Part shown: in pieces, positions 1 to 8,593 of the stretch | Numbering within the stretch: position 1 is the stretch's first letter | How the letters are laid out: each line of letters starts with the position of its first letter | Source: Dictyobacter vulcani | Lineage (GTDB): Bacteria > Chloroflexota > Ktedonobacteria > Ktedonobacterales > Ktedonobacteraceae | DNA: 64,000 nucleotides | NCBI RefSeq assembly: GCF_008974265.1 | Contig: NZ_BKZW01000001.1 | Span: 3,534,001-3,598,000, forward strand | Direction: 5' to 3' | Notes under the pieces: model-generated | The model's input: the letters and a program-made list of their open reading frames with translations, nothing else | Told to the model about the DNA's origin: nothing | Database searches by the model: none | Program-made: the position numbers and the translations under genes

Positions 1-1
1 G

Positions 2-664
2 CTGGGTAGTCCTTATGTGCTGGGAGTTGCCGAAAGTCTTTGTGGCGCAAATTTTGTACCAACCTATGAATCGATGGTTTTCAAAGAGAAAGGTGATGGA
101 GAGGCTATTCCCTGGCATCAGGATGCTGTCCATCCACGCAAGCATAGAATTTTTAACTTTGACCTCTATCTGGACACCTCGCGAAGCGATGCTGGTGCTC
201 TACATGTTCTACCCAAAACGCAGCATGAACGACAGGATCTCTGTGCCTTGACCAACCGGTGGGGATGGAATCCACCGGAAGCCGTGGTGGTTGAGATGGA
301 ACCTGGCGATGTACTTTTACATGATGTCATGATCGTGCATGGCTCTGAGCAAGTTGAAGGCAAAGACCTGCGCCGCACCATCTACTACGAATTCCGCGCC
401 GCCGAAGAAATTCTGGAAGATGGTCCCTGGGATCAGGAATGGATAGAGCGTCGCCTGCGCTTGTTGCCACCTGCCTTGCGCCATTTCGCCGCCGCCAATC
501 CTGACGTTACACAATTCCAATGGAACGTCACACCAGAGTTCCAGCCGGAATCCAGTGAAAACGAGGAAGTGGCCTTGAAAGTGGCTCATATCAACCACCT
601 GGCAGGCTCCTACTGTTCGTCCCTGCCAACCGCCAACGACGCTAAAAACTCAAAAAAAAGCTAG
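2..664 (+). CDS. Phytanoyl-CoA dioxygenase (PhyH) family protein, 5' partial
   Basis: The reading frame is open from base 2, so the true start lies before the window; 220 residues are visible. The protein shows the Fe(II)/2-oxoglutarate oxygenase signature: proximal HxD in WHQDAVH, distal His in HDVMIVHGSEQ, and a following Arg in LRRTIYYEF that would bind 2-oxoglutarate. PhyH-family enzymes hydroxylate small molecules or lipids; the substrate here cannot be told. The last 30 or so residues are polar and probably disordered. No operon partner is visible downstream, where a 277-base spacer begins. The fold assignment is firm, the specific activity is not. Confidence 0.85.
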   Translation: MGSPYVLGVAESLCGANFVPTYESMVFKEKGDGEAIPWHQDAVHPRKHRIFNFDLYLDTSRSDAGALHVLPKTQHERQDLCALTNRWGWNPPEAVVVEMEPGDVLLHDVMIVHGSEQVEGKDLRRTIYYEFRAAEEILEDGPWDQEWIERRLRLLPPALRHFAAANPDVTQFQWNVTPEFQPESSENEEVALKVAHINHLAGSYCSSLPTANDAKNSKKS

Positions 665-718
665 ATCAGCGGGAAGAAATATGGATAGCGAGCGATCTTG
701 GTTGATTAGTTTCCCGGA

Positions 719-747
719 TTGTATCAAGGAACTTCTTATGATATACT
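719..747 (+). promoter_or_regulatory. Possible sigma-70 promoter upstream of the small Cys protein
   Basis: TTGTAT at 719-724 and TATACT at 742-747 are separated by 17 bases. If used, it would give a leader of about 190 bases before the gene at 942. The 665-941 spacer holds no other convincing signal. Match by eye only. Confidence 0.3.
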
Positions 748-941
748 AGTGCAGTATCCTCAGGGCGGATCGTAGAAAGATTGGTTTATGTCAACTTCCA
801 TAAGCAAAAAATGTGTGGGAGTAGCAAGCCATGGTCAATTGATTGCGCACCAGGGAACAATATGTGGGCTACATTTGTTCTAATCTGTAGAAGCCACAAA
901 ACTTCTAAGAAGACAATTTTAGGCGAAAGGGGAATTAAGCA

Positions 942-1130
942 ATGCCTAAGAAGGGTGAACTTTCAAAAACCGCCCGTGCCTCGCTGGCTAACCGCGAGAC
1001 CGTCAACCATCAGACACAACACATCTGCGCTTCCTGCAACGAGCCAATCTGGCTGACCGATCTCTATCCAGTTAAAGTGCTTGGTAAAGGAATGTCCTAC
1101 TATCACAAGGACCACTACAAAGTACAGTAA
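942..1130 (+). CDS. Small zinc-ribbon-like protein, unknown function
   Basis: A 62-residue protein with a basic N-terminus, a CASC pair near residue 30 and a YYHKDHY segment near the C-terminus, which together could make one Cys2His2-type metal site. The start is supported by AAAGGGG about 9 bases upstream, and a strong intrinsic terminator follows 50 bases after the stop, so it looks like a monocistronic gene. I do not recognise the family. A longer ORF at 781-1056 overlaps it in another frame but lacks a ribosome binding site and protein-like composition. Confidence 0.65.
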   Translation: MPKKGELSKTARASLANRETVNHQTQHICASCNEPIWLTDLYPVKVLGKGMSYYHKDHYKVQ

Positions 1131-1180
1131 GCATTGGGTACATGAAGCCTGATTCATATGGATCGGGCAAAAAAATAAAA

Positions 1181-1218
1181 AAACAGGCTCCTATTAATAA
1201 TATAGGAGCCTGTTTTTT
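1181..1218 (+). terminator. Rho-independent terminator
   Basis: A perfect 13-bp stem (arms 1181-1193 and 1203-1215, around AACAGGCTCCTA) with a 9-base loop runs into a T tract. It ends the unit of the small Cys protein at 942-1130. Confidence 0.9.
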
Positions 1219-1284
1219 GTATCTGTCTTTATATAGTTTTTGATGCTTTTACTTTTATGGGCGGGCGTACAGCTAGCCGCACTC

Positions 1285-1403
1285 GGGCGCTAAAGCGCCC
1301 AGAACTTCTTTTATGCGGTGGTGGAAAAATGGCGCATCGCGCGCCATTTTTCCACCACCGCATAAATTTTTGAGCGCCGCAGGCGCGAAAGACTGCGACG
1401 CAG
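1285..1403. repeat. Cluster of hairpins with a perfect 26-bp inverted repeat
   Basis: The intergenic stretch 1219-1461 has no gene. It holds a perfect inverted repeat with arms 1310-1335 and 1341-1366 and a 5-base centre. On its left is a GGGCGC/GCGCCC hairpin (1285-1300); on its right are GCGCCGCAGGCGC (1373-1385) and ACTGCGACGCAGT (1391-1403). No T tract follows, so it is not a simple terminator. It resembles a REP- or MITE-like palindromic element, but I cannot count copies elsewhere. Confidence 0.7.
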
Positions 1404-1461
1404 TGCCCTATGGAAGTAAGTTACAGATACTCTCTTATGCGAGAGCTGATGGTGGTGGACC

Positions 1462-1490
1462 TTGACAAACGGCCGGTTAACTGGCACAAT
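1462..1490 (+). promoter_or_regulatory. Likely promoter of pheA
   Basis: A consensus -35 TTGACA (1462-1467), a 17-base spacer and a weak -10 CACAAT (1485-1490). The resulting leader of about 120 bases ahead of pheA shows no clear attenuator or T-box. Confidence 0.4.
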
Positions 1491-1619
1491 CGGCCCAATA
1501 CTTATGGGAATGATATCTGATACATTCTGCCAGATAATTATGCCGCTCTTGATGCTTTTTATGGCTTATGATGAAGCGGGGTAGCATAGTATGCGGTCAG
1601 GGTGAGAGGAGTTGGATGT

Positions 1620-2504
1620 ATGGGGCAAACAGCAAAAGACGTGCAGGCGCAAGAAAATTCAGGGGCCGCTGAAGTGACCCGCGTGGCCTTTCAAGGCGAA
1701 CGTGGCGCGTTTGGAGACGAGGCGGTGCGCTCTTACTTTGGTCGCCATTTACCGTCCACGGCAGAAGCGATACCATATCGTGCTTTTTCCGATGTCTTCC
1801 GCGCCGTGGCTGCTGGCGAAGTCGACTATGGATTGGTACCGGTAGAGAACTCGCAGGCTGGCAGTATCAATGATGTCTATGATCTTTTAAGACAGCATGA
1901 TCTTTTTGTCATTGGTGAAATTGGACATCCCGTGAATCATTGCTTGCTGGCTTTGCCTGGACAAAAAATTGGCGACATCAAACGCGTCATCTCACATCCT
2001 CAGGCGCTGGCACAATCCGACATTTTTCTGCGTGAACTTGGAGCAGAGATCGTGGCGACCTATGATACTGCTGGTAGTGCCAAAATGGTGCGTGAGGAGC
2101 AGTTACAGGGTGTGGCGGCCGTCGCCGGGGCTGGTGCGGCCGAGTTATATGAGCTTGATATTCTGGCCCGGGGTATACAGACGATCAAGGATAATTTCAC
2201 GCGCTTTATTGCTCTGGGAAGAGAGCCAGCGCCGCGACGTGCTGGCCAGGCCAAAACAATGCTGGTGATGGCCACCGCCCACCAGCCTGGTTCACTCAAC
2301 AATTGCCTGGCCTTCCTGGCCAGCAACCAGATCAACCTGCTCAAACTTGAATCCCGCCCTTCGCGCCAGCGCGCCTGGGAATATGTTTTTTACCTGGATC
2401 TTGAAGGCCATCGGGAAGATCCCGCGGTACGTAGTGCTCTGGCCGATCTCGCCAGTCATACCACCTTTTGTAAAGTACTGGGTTCTTTCGAGCGCAGTAT
2501 TTAA
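1620..2504 (+). CDS. pheA: Prephenate dehydratase
   Basis: Converts prephenate to phenylpyruvate in phenylalanine synthesis. The first 200 or so residues form the periplasmic-binding-like catalytic domain, beginning VAFQGERGAFGDEA and carrying the VPVENSQAGS and NFTRF motifs; the Thr of NFTRF is the known catalytic residue. A C-terminal ACT domain with ESRP is the family's Phe-binding allosteric site. The length (294 aa) is normal for a monofunctional enzyme with no chorismate mutase domain. I chose ATG 1620 because AGAGGAG sits 8 bases upstream; GTG 1602 would place the ribosome binding site inside the gene. It appears monocistronic, with its own terminator. Confidence 0.95.
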   Translation: MGQTAKDVQAQENSGAAEVTRVAFQGERGAFGDEAVRSYFGRHLPSTAEAIPYRAFSDVFRAVAAGEVDYGLVPVENSQAGSINDVYDLLRQHDLFVIGEIGHPVNHCLLALPGQKIGDIKRVISHPQALAQSDIFLRELGAEIVATYDTAGSAKMVREEQLQGVAAVAGAGAAELYELDILARGIQTIKDNFTRFIALGREPAPRRAGQAKTMLVMATAHQPGSLNNCLAFLASNQINLLKLESRPSRQRAWEYVFYLDLEGHREDPAVRSALADLASHTTFCKVLGSFERSI

Positions 2505-2523
2505 TCTTTGCAAGACAAAAGAA

Positions 2524-2556
2524 AAGAGACCTCCATTGCTGGAAGTCTCTTTTTTT
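2524..2556 (+). terminator. Rho-independent terminator of pheA
   Basis: AGAGACCTCC pairs imperfectly with GGAAGTCTCT across a 6-base loop and is followed by seven T residues, 20 bases after the pheA stop. Confidence 0.85.
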
Positions 2557-2577
2557 ATATGCTATAAGTGTTTTAGT

Positions 2578-3611
2578 TTAGCGTTTGATGCGTAATGTGC
2601 TGGTGAAGTTCGCAGCCAGTTCTTCATAAGCCTCTGCATAATACTCTTCAACGCGGCCAGCGTCACATAAAGTTGTGAGCGCAGAGTCAATCGGCAGGTT
2701 GCCCAATAATGGAGCGCCAGTCATACCGACTAAATCTGTCCATTGCTAGGGCCAAAGATCTCATAGCGTTCGCCTTTAGGGGTCTCGAAATAAGACATAT
2801 TCTCAACCACACCTACGATTGAGCCTTTGAGTTGCTGCACCATATTGACACATTTCATCACAATCATGGTGGCCAGCATCTGTGGCGACGAAACGATCAC
2901 CACACCATCCAGTGGCAATGCCTGCATGACCGTCATTGGAGCATCGGATGTACCAGGAGGTAGGTCGACCAGCAGATAGTCCAGATTACCCCAGTCTACA
3001 TCGCTATAGAACTGTTTGATCGCGCTTGAGATCATCGGGCCACGCCAGACGACAGGATCGCTCTCTTTTTCCAGGAACATATTCATCGAGACGACCTTGA
3101 TGCCGCCTTTACTGCGCAATGGCTCAATACCACCGTTGGCAGATTTCGTTGGTTGACCCTTTGTGCCAAACATACGGGCAATACTCGGACCCGTGATATC
3201 CCCATCCAGGATACCGACCTGTTGTCCCTGTCGGCGCAAAGAAACAGCCAGCAGGCCAGTGACCAGAGATTTACCGACGCCGCCTTTACCACTCATAATC
3301 GCGATAACCTGCTTGATTTTGCGGTCAGGAGCACCGGTTGCCATGGTTAAAGGCACGCCTCGGCCCACAGGAGCCTTCTTAGGAGCAATCGAGGTTGCCT
3401 CACCGTTGGCTGCAGCATTTAAATCTTTAATCAGTAGATCTAACTTCTCAGGTGGGAAACGGTGAGTTTTGGCACCACCAGCCACACTTTCCCGAGCACC
3501 TACCGCACAGGCTGTACAAGGTAAACCATGACCGTGAAATACCTTGACCGTTGCGGGGTACCTGGTCACGACATCATGTATCACCATGTCGGTTGTAATA
3601 GTTTCCGCCAT
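2578..3611 (-). CDS. Mrp/NBP35-type iron-sulfur carrier ATPase with N-terminal DUF1858 domain, frameshifted
   Basis: A P-loop ATPase of the Mrp/ApbC family, which binds and transfers Fe-S clusters. An N-terminal DUF1858-like domain of about 65 residues contains CTAC; the ATPase domain has the deviant Walker A MSGKGGVGKS, then DGDITGPS, and VDLPPGTSD as Walker B. The usual C-terminal CxxC that bridges the cluster is missing: the equivalent segment reads ENMSYFETPKGE. The frame stops early at 2730, but the -1 frame continues with the normal family end (DLVGMTGAPLLGNLP to LRIKR) up to the TAA at 2578, so one base is missing near 2739-2741. ATG 3611 has GAGGAT about 8 bases upstream; TTG 3632 and ATG 3626 are less likely. 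Confidence 0.85.
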
Positions 3612-3812
3612 GTTTTGTATCCTCATGTGCAATCCAGAACAGGAAAGTTCTGGGTTGTCCTTTTCTTTCGATAGATAATTAAGATAGAGAGCGCAGTAAT
3701 GCGCTTAATTCCGACTTGTGTACTCAGATATTATAGCACACCACGGTAAAAAGTAACCATCTAAAAATTCGCGTGATGCGGGTACCCCTGCCTTCAGACA
3801 TGGGGAGGAGTA

Positions 3813-5081
3813 TCACGCACTCCTATACTCATACCCGTCCGCACGATGCACATGGCGCATATATTTGGGATGAATGTCTTCTTTTCCCAGGTGAAAACTG
3901 GGGCGGTAACGGATAGCAATGCGCCCATGAAAGGTGCCTTTTGGCGTGATTGCCTTGACCATATCACCCGTTCGGTATCCCAGGTAGGAGCCCTTGCGTT
4001 CTTTGTGTTGTTTGGGGAAGCCATAGGCATCTGTCACACACATTTGGCGCCTCCCATGCCCTGTTGCTTTGATCAACAATGGTCTGATGCCCGTCATGAC
4101 TAAGGTCTCAGGTGTTGATTTTCCGACACAGGCAGCATCTAACCAGTGCGCTTTCGGAAGGTTCCTCTTTGCCCGATTAAACTTCGTCAAACCACCAGTG
4201 CCACATTCAACAGACAAGCCCGTTGTTTTCAATCGCTCAAGAAGTGCCCAACGGGTCGCATTCACTGCCGCTGCGTCCTTCAACGGTGCCCTGGCCTGAG
4301 CCTGAATACGCTTCAAGAGGTCTGGTTTCTTCTTGAGGAAGACTGCGATATCTTTGCTGCCTTTGGCCGTGTTACACTTTTCACAGGCCAGACAAAGATT
4401 GCTGACTCGATTCGTGCCACCATGGGCACGGGGGTGAATATGTTCAATTTGGAGAGGAATATCCTTTGCCCCACAATAGGAACAGTGACGGTTCCACTTC
4501 TCAAGGAGATATTCTCTCAGCTCATATCCCATCAATGCCCCCTGTTGATACTCAACTCCCGATATCTCAGCATTCTCCATCAGTTGCATGTCGAATCTGA
4601 CCAACTCCATACTAATAGCTGAGATAGGAGCAGAGCAAGAAAGGCGACGAACCCACGTAAGCACATTCGCTATTCGGCTTTCTAAGGATGGTGGGAGCCA
4701 GCCCTTTTGCTTGTTTTTGCGATTGGCCCAACGCGCCTTGCGATACCGGGTTTTACGTTGCCGCCGACTCCTACGAACAACACGACGATCATCCAATGCC
4801 GCCTTTATTGCCTGCCCACGGTGGGAAAGTTCAGCGGCAAAGACGACTTCCCCGGAGTCATCGTTGACAAGTGCCACCCCGGTTGTTTTTGAGCCAGGAT
4901 CAAGCTTGAGTCTCAACGGTTGAAGGGTTGGTTTTTCTACCATCCTTTTGAGCATCAACGTAAAAGGATAGTGCTTCATCAAAGCAACCGCTTTTCCTGC
5001 GGTTAAGAGTCGACGGGCGCGGGCAGGATGGAGAGGATTTAAAGGTTGCTTGTTGGCATCAACAAGAAACACATAGCTCAA
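3813..5081 (-). CDS. iscB: IscB RNA-guided nuclease
   Basis: IscB is the Cas9-ancestor endonuclease that cuts DNA guided by an omega-RNA. All parts are visible from start 5081: PLMP domain (NKQPLNPLHPARARRLL, 10-26), RuvC-I (D61 in LDPGSKTTGVAL), an Arg-rich bridge helix (99-121), RuvC-II (E159 in SMELVRFDMQ), HNH with zinc ligands C200, C203, C233, C236 and the EHIHPRAHGG catalytic segment near H214, RuvC-III (HWLDAAC, D315), and a C-terminal TAM-interacting domain ending near RADGYEYRS. All catalytic residues are present. TTG 5081 has AAGGAG 6 bases upstream and gives the family's usual N-terminus; the frame extends to 5168, but that stretch probably belongs to the guide RNA. Confidence 0.93.
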   Translation of the reverse strand: MSYVFLVDANKQPLNPLHPARARRLLTAGKAVALMKHYPFTLMLKRMVEKPTLQPLRLKLDPGSKTTGVALVNDDSGEVVFAAELSHRGQAIKAALDDRRVVRRSRRQRKTRYRKARWANRKNKQKGWLPPSLESRIANVLTWVRRLSCSAPISAISMELVRFDMQLMENAEISGVEYQQGALMGYELREYLLEKWNRHCSYCGAKDIPLQIEHIHPRAHGGTNRVSNLCLACEKCNTAKGSKDIAVFLKKKPDLLKRIQAQARAPLKDAAAVNATRWALLERLKTTGLSVECGTGGLTKFNRAKRNLPKAHWLDAACVGKSTPETLVMTGIRPLLIKATGHGRRQMCVTDAYGFPKQHKERKGSYLGYRTGDMVKAITPKGTFHGRIAIRYRPSFHLGKEDIHPKYMRHVHRADGYEYRSA

Positions 5082-5099
5082 AACCAACTCCTTTGCTTT

Positions 5100-5345
5100 T
5101 TCAAGCTCACTGGTTTCCCAGGTAAAGTTTTCCTCGACACTGTTATCAAGCGGTTTATCGCACAACACACTGGCTTCACCCTGTACACCTGTTTAATGCT
5201 GTGCCGTAGAGGGCAGGGCTGGAAAGCACCCTGCCGTACCTAATTTCGCCTGTAACGTAGTTACATACATAACTGAGTCTGGTCAGGTCTGGACTTGTTT
5301 TCACAAGCCCCCGGATGTATCCGTGGGGTTCCTGACAGCGTAAGC
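5100..5345 (-). ncRNA. Omega-RNA (guide RNA) of IscB
   Basis: The region directly upstream of iscB is packed with hairpins, as expected for an omega-RNA on the same strand. On the plus strand they are: GTCAGG (5282-5287) closing with CCTGAC (5331-5336) around CCCCCGGATGTATCCGTGGGG-like and CTTGT/ACAAG stems (5294-5329); GTAAC/GTTAC (about 5252-5264); and GGCAGGG/CCCTGCC (about 5211-5235). The guide should be copied from host sequence just beyond position 5345. The 3' end near the iscB start is a guess. Confidence 0.75.
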
Positions 5346-5580
5346 TAAATAATAATAAAGAGTATACGTTTCATCCTTAAGGCATGCAAGTGACTAGTAG
5401 AATATTCAATGCTATTTAATTCCCCTCACTCGTGAAGACTGATCAGTTTGCTATCTTGCGCACCTGTTACCAGCATTGAAGTGCTGTGCCGGAAATTGGC
5501 TACCCACTGCTGATAATCGGGCTTTTTTATGCCTGTCCCCAGGGGCCTTTATGCCAGCCTATCGTCTGGTTTTTATGCAA

Positions 5581-5609
5581 TTGCATGCCGTAAATGGTTA
5601 TGCTATGAT
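5581..5609 (+). promoter_or_regulatory. Likely promoter of the Crp/Fnr gene
   Basis: TTGCAT (5581-5586) and TATGAT (5604-5609) with a 17-base spacer give a start site about 40 bases before the gene at 5656. Upstream, 5351-5580 shows no gene with a ribosome binding site. Confidence 0.5.
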
Positions 5610-5655
5610 GAACGCACTGTACAGAATGCATTATTGCGCCATAAAGGAAGCCAAG

Positions 5656-6345
5656 ATGGAGACAGAGAACGAGTTTACCTATTTCCAACAAGTCAATATT
5701 TTTAATGGCCTGGGAGAAGACGAGATCCGTGAACTTTCAGCGGCCGCCAGGAAAAGAACCTTTCGTTCCGGAGAAGTGATCTTTCATCGTGATGATCCAG
5801 GCCAGGTAATGTATGTAATCAAAGAGGGCAAAGTCAAGATCTGCCTGATTAGCCCGGATGGACAAGAAATTTCGCTGATTGTCTTTGGCAAAGGTGACTG
5901 CTTCGGTGAGTTTGCCTTATTGGATGGACTCCCCCGATCGGCTGATGCTATTGCCCTGGAAAAAGTTGAATGCTACACTTTACAACGTAGCGATTTTCAT
6001 AAAGCTATCATGAAGAATCCGAAGATTGCGATTAGCGTGATGGAAGTGCTGTGTGCACGCCTGCGTAAGACGAATCAGCAGGTTGAAGATCTTATCTTCC
6101 TGGATGTCTATGGTCGTGTAGCTAAAAAGCTGCTTGAGCTTTCTAACACCCATGGTAAAAAGGTGGAGGATGGCGTACGCATTGAAGTACGGTTAACCCA
6201 GCAAGAACTGGCTTCAATGGTTGGTGCGTCCCGTGAGAGCGTGAATAAAGTACTGGGCTATTTCACTGATAAACGCTATATCAGTACGGACAAGCATCGG
6301 ATTACCCTTCATCGAGTAGCTGATTTGGAGCGACGCATTTACTAG
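5656..6345 (+). CDS. Crp/Fnr family transcriptional regulator
   Basis: 229 residues: an N-terminal cyclic-nucleotide-binding beta barrel (about 12-125, with GDCFGEFALLDGLPRSA matching the phosphate-binding cassette), a dimerisation helix, and a C-terminal Crp-type winged helix (LTQQELASMVGASRESVNKVL as recognition region). The cassette holds the Glu and the Arg-Ser pair typical of proteins able to bind cyclic nucleotides, so a cAMP-type ligand is possible. ATG 5656 follows AAGGAAG by 5 bases; the frame is open further upstream but without a start signal. No Fnr-type cysteine cluster is present. Targets are unknown. Confidence 0.9.
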   Translation: METENEFTYFQQVNIFNGLGEDEIRELSAAARKRTFRSGEVIFHRDDPGQVMYVIKEGKVKICLISPDGQEISLIVFGKGDCFGEFALLDGLPRSADAIALEKVECYTLQRSDFHKAIMKNPKIAISVMEVLCARLRKTNQQVEDLIFLDVYGRVAKKLLELSNTHGKKVEDGVRIEVRLTQQELASMVGASRESVNKVLGYFTDKRYISTDKHRITLHRVADLERRIY

Positions 6346-6460
6346 CAAGCGAACCTGTACTTTTGGGCTTCGTGTTACCTGTTTCGATAACGGTACGTCC
6401 CATGATTTCAGGTACATGTTTTCACGTATGTTTCGTATGCGTTGAAGGGGAATCAAACTC

Positions 6461-7492
6461 TTGGAGAAAGTTATCATTAATAGCGACAGTCAGTATAAAA
6501 CGAAAGAGGATGAGCAGGTCCTAGATCGCCTAGCAGTGGAAAAGCCCCAACAAACGCCAACAGGTTTTTTCGCACGCATAAAAGCCCTCATTGCCTTGAT
6601 GCGACCTAAACAATGGACGAAAAATGGGGCAGTTTTTATCGGTCTGGTTTTTGCAAGTCAGTTGTTTCACTTTTACCCTTTAGTACGAGCGATTCTGGCT
6701 TTTATTACCTTTTGTTTTGTCTCTAGCACTATTTATGTTTTGAACGATTTGCTGGATATTGAAAAAGATCGTCAGCATCCAACCAAGCGTTATCGACCAC
6801 TGGCCTCTGGTGCTTTACCCATTTCATGGGCTAAAGCAGCCCTGGTTGGCTTGCTGGTGGTGTGTGCGGCTTTGACGCTGACAATTTTCTTCATTCCTTC
6901 TCCTCCTGATATCTATAAATCCCTGGGTGGTGCCAACGTTTTGTTTGCCCTGAGCGTGCTGGCCTATCTGGTTATGATGATATTCTACAGCTATCGCTTA
7001 AAACATGTTGTGCTGATCGATGTCTTTTGTATTGCCGCTGGTTTCGTGTTGCGTATCGTTGCCGGAACCGTCGTCATTCCTGTTGTCATTTCACCATGGC
7101 TTTATCTGGTCACGTGTTTCCTTTCCCTGTTTATGGGATTTGGCAAGCGACGCAACGAACTGGTATTACTCCAGGGGCAAGCTGGCAGTCATCGGAAGAT
7201 CCTCAAAGAGTATAGTATTCCTATGCTAGATCAGATGATTACCATCGTTGTTTCTGGTACACTGATGTCGTATAGCCTGTATACCGTCCAGGGACAGACT
7301 GGAAATCACCGCTTAATGATTACCGTCCCATTTGTACTCTATGGAGTATTTCGTTACCTCTATCTCGTTTATATGCGTATGGATGGCGGAAGTCCTGATG
7401 AGATACTCTTGCGTGACCGTCATATATTAGCGGCCGTTTTATTATGTATCATCACTGTGATTGCCGTACTGTACTTGCTACCACAGTCATAG
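6461..7492 (+). CDS. UbiA-family prenyltransferase, decaprenyl-phosphate phosphoribosyltransferase-like
   Basis: An integral membrane UbiA protein of 343 residues with about eight or nine hydrophobic segments after a cytosolic N-terminus. The prenyl-diphosphate motif NDLLDIEKD (95-103) and the block RQHPTKRYRPLASG are those of the subgroup that moves phosphoribose from PRPP onto polyprenyl phosphate (Rv3806c-like). The start is TTG 6461 with GAAGGGG about 10 bases upstream. It opens a run of three genes with a flippase-like membrane protein and a DPM-type glycosyltransferase, which supports a role in lipid-linked sugar donors for the cell envelope. The exact acceptor and sugar are inferred. 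Confidence 0.85.
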   Translation: MEKVIINSDSQYKTKEDEQVLDRLAVEKPQQTPTGFFARIKALIALMRPKQWTKNGAVFIGLVFASQLFHFYPLVRAILAFITFCFVSSTIYVLNDLLDIEKDRQHPTKRYRPLASGALPISWAKAALVGLLVVCAALTLTIFFIPSPPDIYKSLGGANVLFALSVLAYLVMMIFYSYRLKHVVLIDVFCIAAGFVLRIVAGTVVIPVVISPWLYLVTCFLSLFMGFGKRRNELVLLQGQAGSHRKILKEYSIPMLDQMITIVVSGTLMSYSLYTVQGQTGNHRLMITVPFVLYGVFRYLYLVYMRMDGGSPDEILLRDRHILAAVLLCIITVIAVLYLLPQS

Positions 7493-7501
7493 TCATGGAG
7501 C

Positions 7502-8593
7502 ATGTGTTTGTTTACTCGTAAAATGCGTACCAGTATCATCCTATCATTAGTGCTGGCTTTTGTAGTCATCGTGGCAATTGCGCTATATTCGGATCTTCCG
7601 CATATGGTGGAAGCGATCACACACTTTCAGTGGATGTATATTCCACTGATTCTGGGATTTACCTTGATCAACTATGGTGGACGTTTTATCAAATGGCAAT
7701 ATTACTTAAAACGTTTGCAGATAAAGGTTTCAAGCCAGGAAAGCCTGTGGATTTTTCTGGCAGGCCTATCCATGGCCATCACGCCCGGTAAAGTTGGTGA
7801 GCTACTAAAGTCATATCTCTTGAAGCGATCTACTGGAGCACCGATCAGCCGTACTTCACCGATTATTGTGGCTGAGCGTATGACTGATGGGATTGCTATG
7901 CTGGGTTTAGCATCCGCGGGTTTATTTCTCTATGGTATCGGGTGGGAGATTCTGCTGGTCTTGCTGGTCCTGGGATGTGGAGGAATCATCCTGCTGCAGA
8001 ATCGTTCACTGATGCTGGCCCTGTTACGAAAAGGTGAACAACTGCCCCTGACGTCCAAATTTGCGCACCTGATACGTGAATTCTATGAGAGCGCTTATAC
8101 CTTACTCCAATGGCGGCCATTAGTGTTCGCCATTTGCCTTGGTCTTCTATCCTGGGCAGGGGAATGCATCGCTTTATATTTTGTCTATATCGGGCTTGGT
8201 GTGGTTGCAGGTCCTGAACTTTTTATTAAATCAATGTTCATTTTAGCAGTATCTTCATTGATTGGGTCCGCCTCTGGTTTACCAGGAGGACTGGGAACTG
8301 CTGATGGAAGTATGTTAGGGCTTACACGTTTATTGGTTTCGCCATCGGCAACAGTAGGCGGTGCAGCAACTCTGCTCATTCGTCTCTGTACCCTCTGGTT
8401 TGGACTTTTTATCGGGGTGTTCGCAGTATTGCGTATCCGCTGGATGCAACGCCGCCTGGATCATAAGTCAGCAGTCGGTACATTGGAAGATACCAGGCAG
8501 GGCCATGAAACTACTCAGCCTATACCTGATGACCTGACGTATAGAATTGATGCTACGTCGGCATCGACTAGCACAGGAGAAAAGATTGTATGA
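7502..8593 (+). CDS. Lysylphosphatidylglycerol synthase TM-type (YbhN/AglD-like) membrane protein
   Basis: 363 residues with about eight transmembrane helices and the conserved features of the LPG_synthase_TM / UPF0104 family, including the early ALYSDLPHMVEAI segment and SGLPGGLGTADG near residue 260. Relatives are flippase-like domain proteins, often beside dolichol- or polyprenyl-phosphate sugar transferases. That is the case here: the stop overlaps the start of the glycosyltransferase (ATGA at 8590-8593), so the two are translationally coupled. A role in moving a lipid-linked sugar across the membrane is inference. The C-terminal 50 residues are polar. ATG 7502 is used; a later ATG at 7523 is possible. 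Confidence 0.85.
   Translation: MCLFTRKMRTSIILSLVLAFVVIVAIALYSDLPHMVEAITHFQWMYIPLILGFTLINYGGRFIKWQYYLKRLQIKVSSQESLWIFLAGLSMAITPGKVGELLKSYLLKRSTGAPISRTSPIIVAERMTDGIAMLGLASAGLFLYGIGWEILLVLLVLGCGGIILLQNRSLMLALLRKGEQLPLTSKFAHLIREFYESAYTLLQWRPLVFAICLGLLSWAGECIALYFVYIGLGVVAGPELFIKSMFILAVSSLIGSASGLPGGLGTADGSMLGLTRLLVSPSATVGGAATLLIRLCTLWFGLFIGVFAVLRIRWMQRRLDHKSAVGTLEDTRQGHETTQPIPDDLTYRIDATSASTSTGEKIV

Larger units (their letters stand above)
3780..5350 (-). mobile_element. IscB-carrying IS200/IS605-like element without tnpA
   Basis: The unit runs from a compact subterminal hairpin (CCCC and GGGG around the CTTCAGACA loop, about 3785-3802) through iscB to a structured noncoding end at about 5345. There is no Y1 transposase, so it would depend on a trans-acting TnpA or be immobile. 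It sits between mrp and the Crp/Fnr gene. The exact ends are estimated from where the structured sequence stops, because these elements have no inverted repeats or target duplication. Confidence 0.75.

Noticed and set aside
781..1056. 91-codon frame over the small Cys protein
   Set aside because: No ribosome binding site and poor composition; the 942-1130 frame has both good signals and a terminator.
5082..5168. N-terminal extension of IscB
   Set aside because: Family proteins start near the YVFLVDANKQ motif; this stretch most likely belongs to the omega-RNA, and TTG 5081 has a ribosome binding site.
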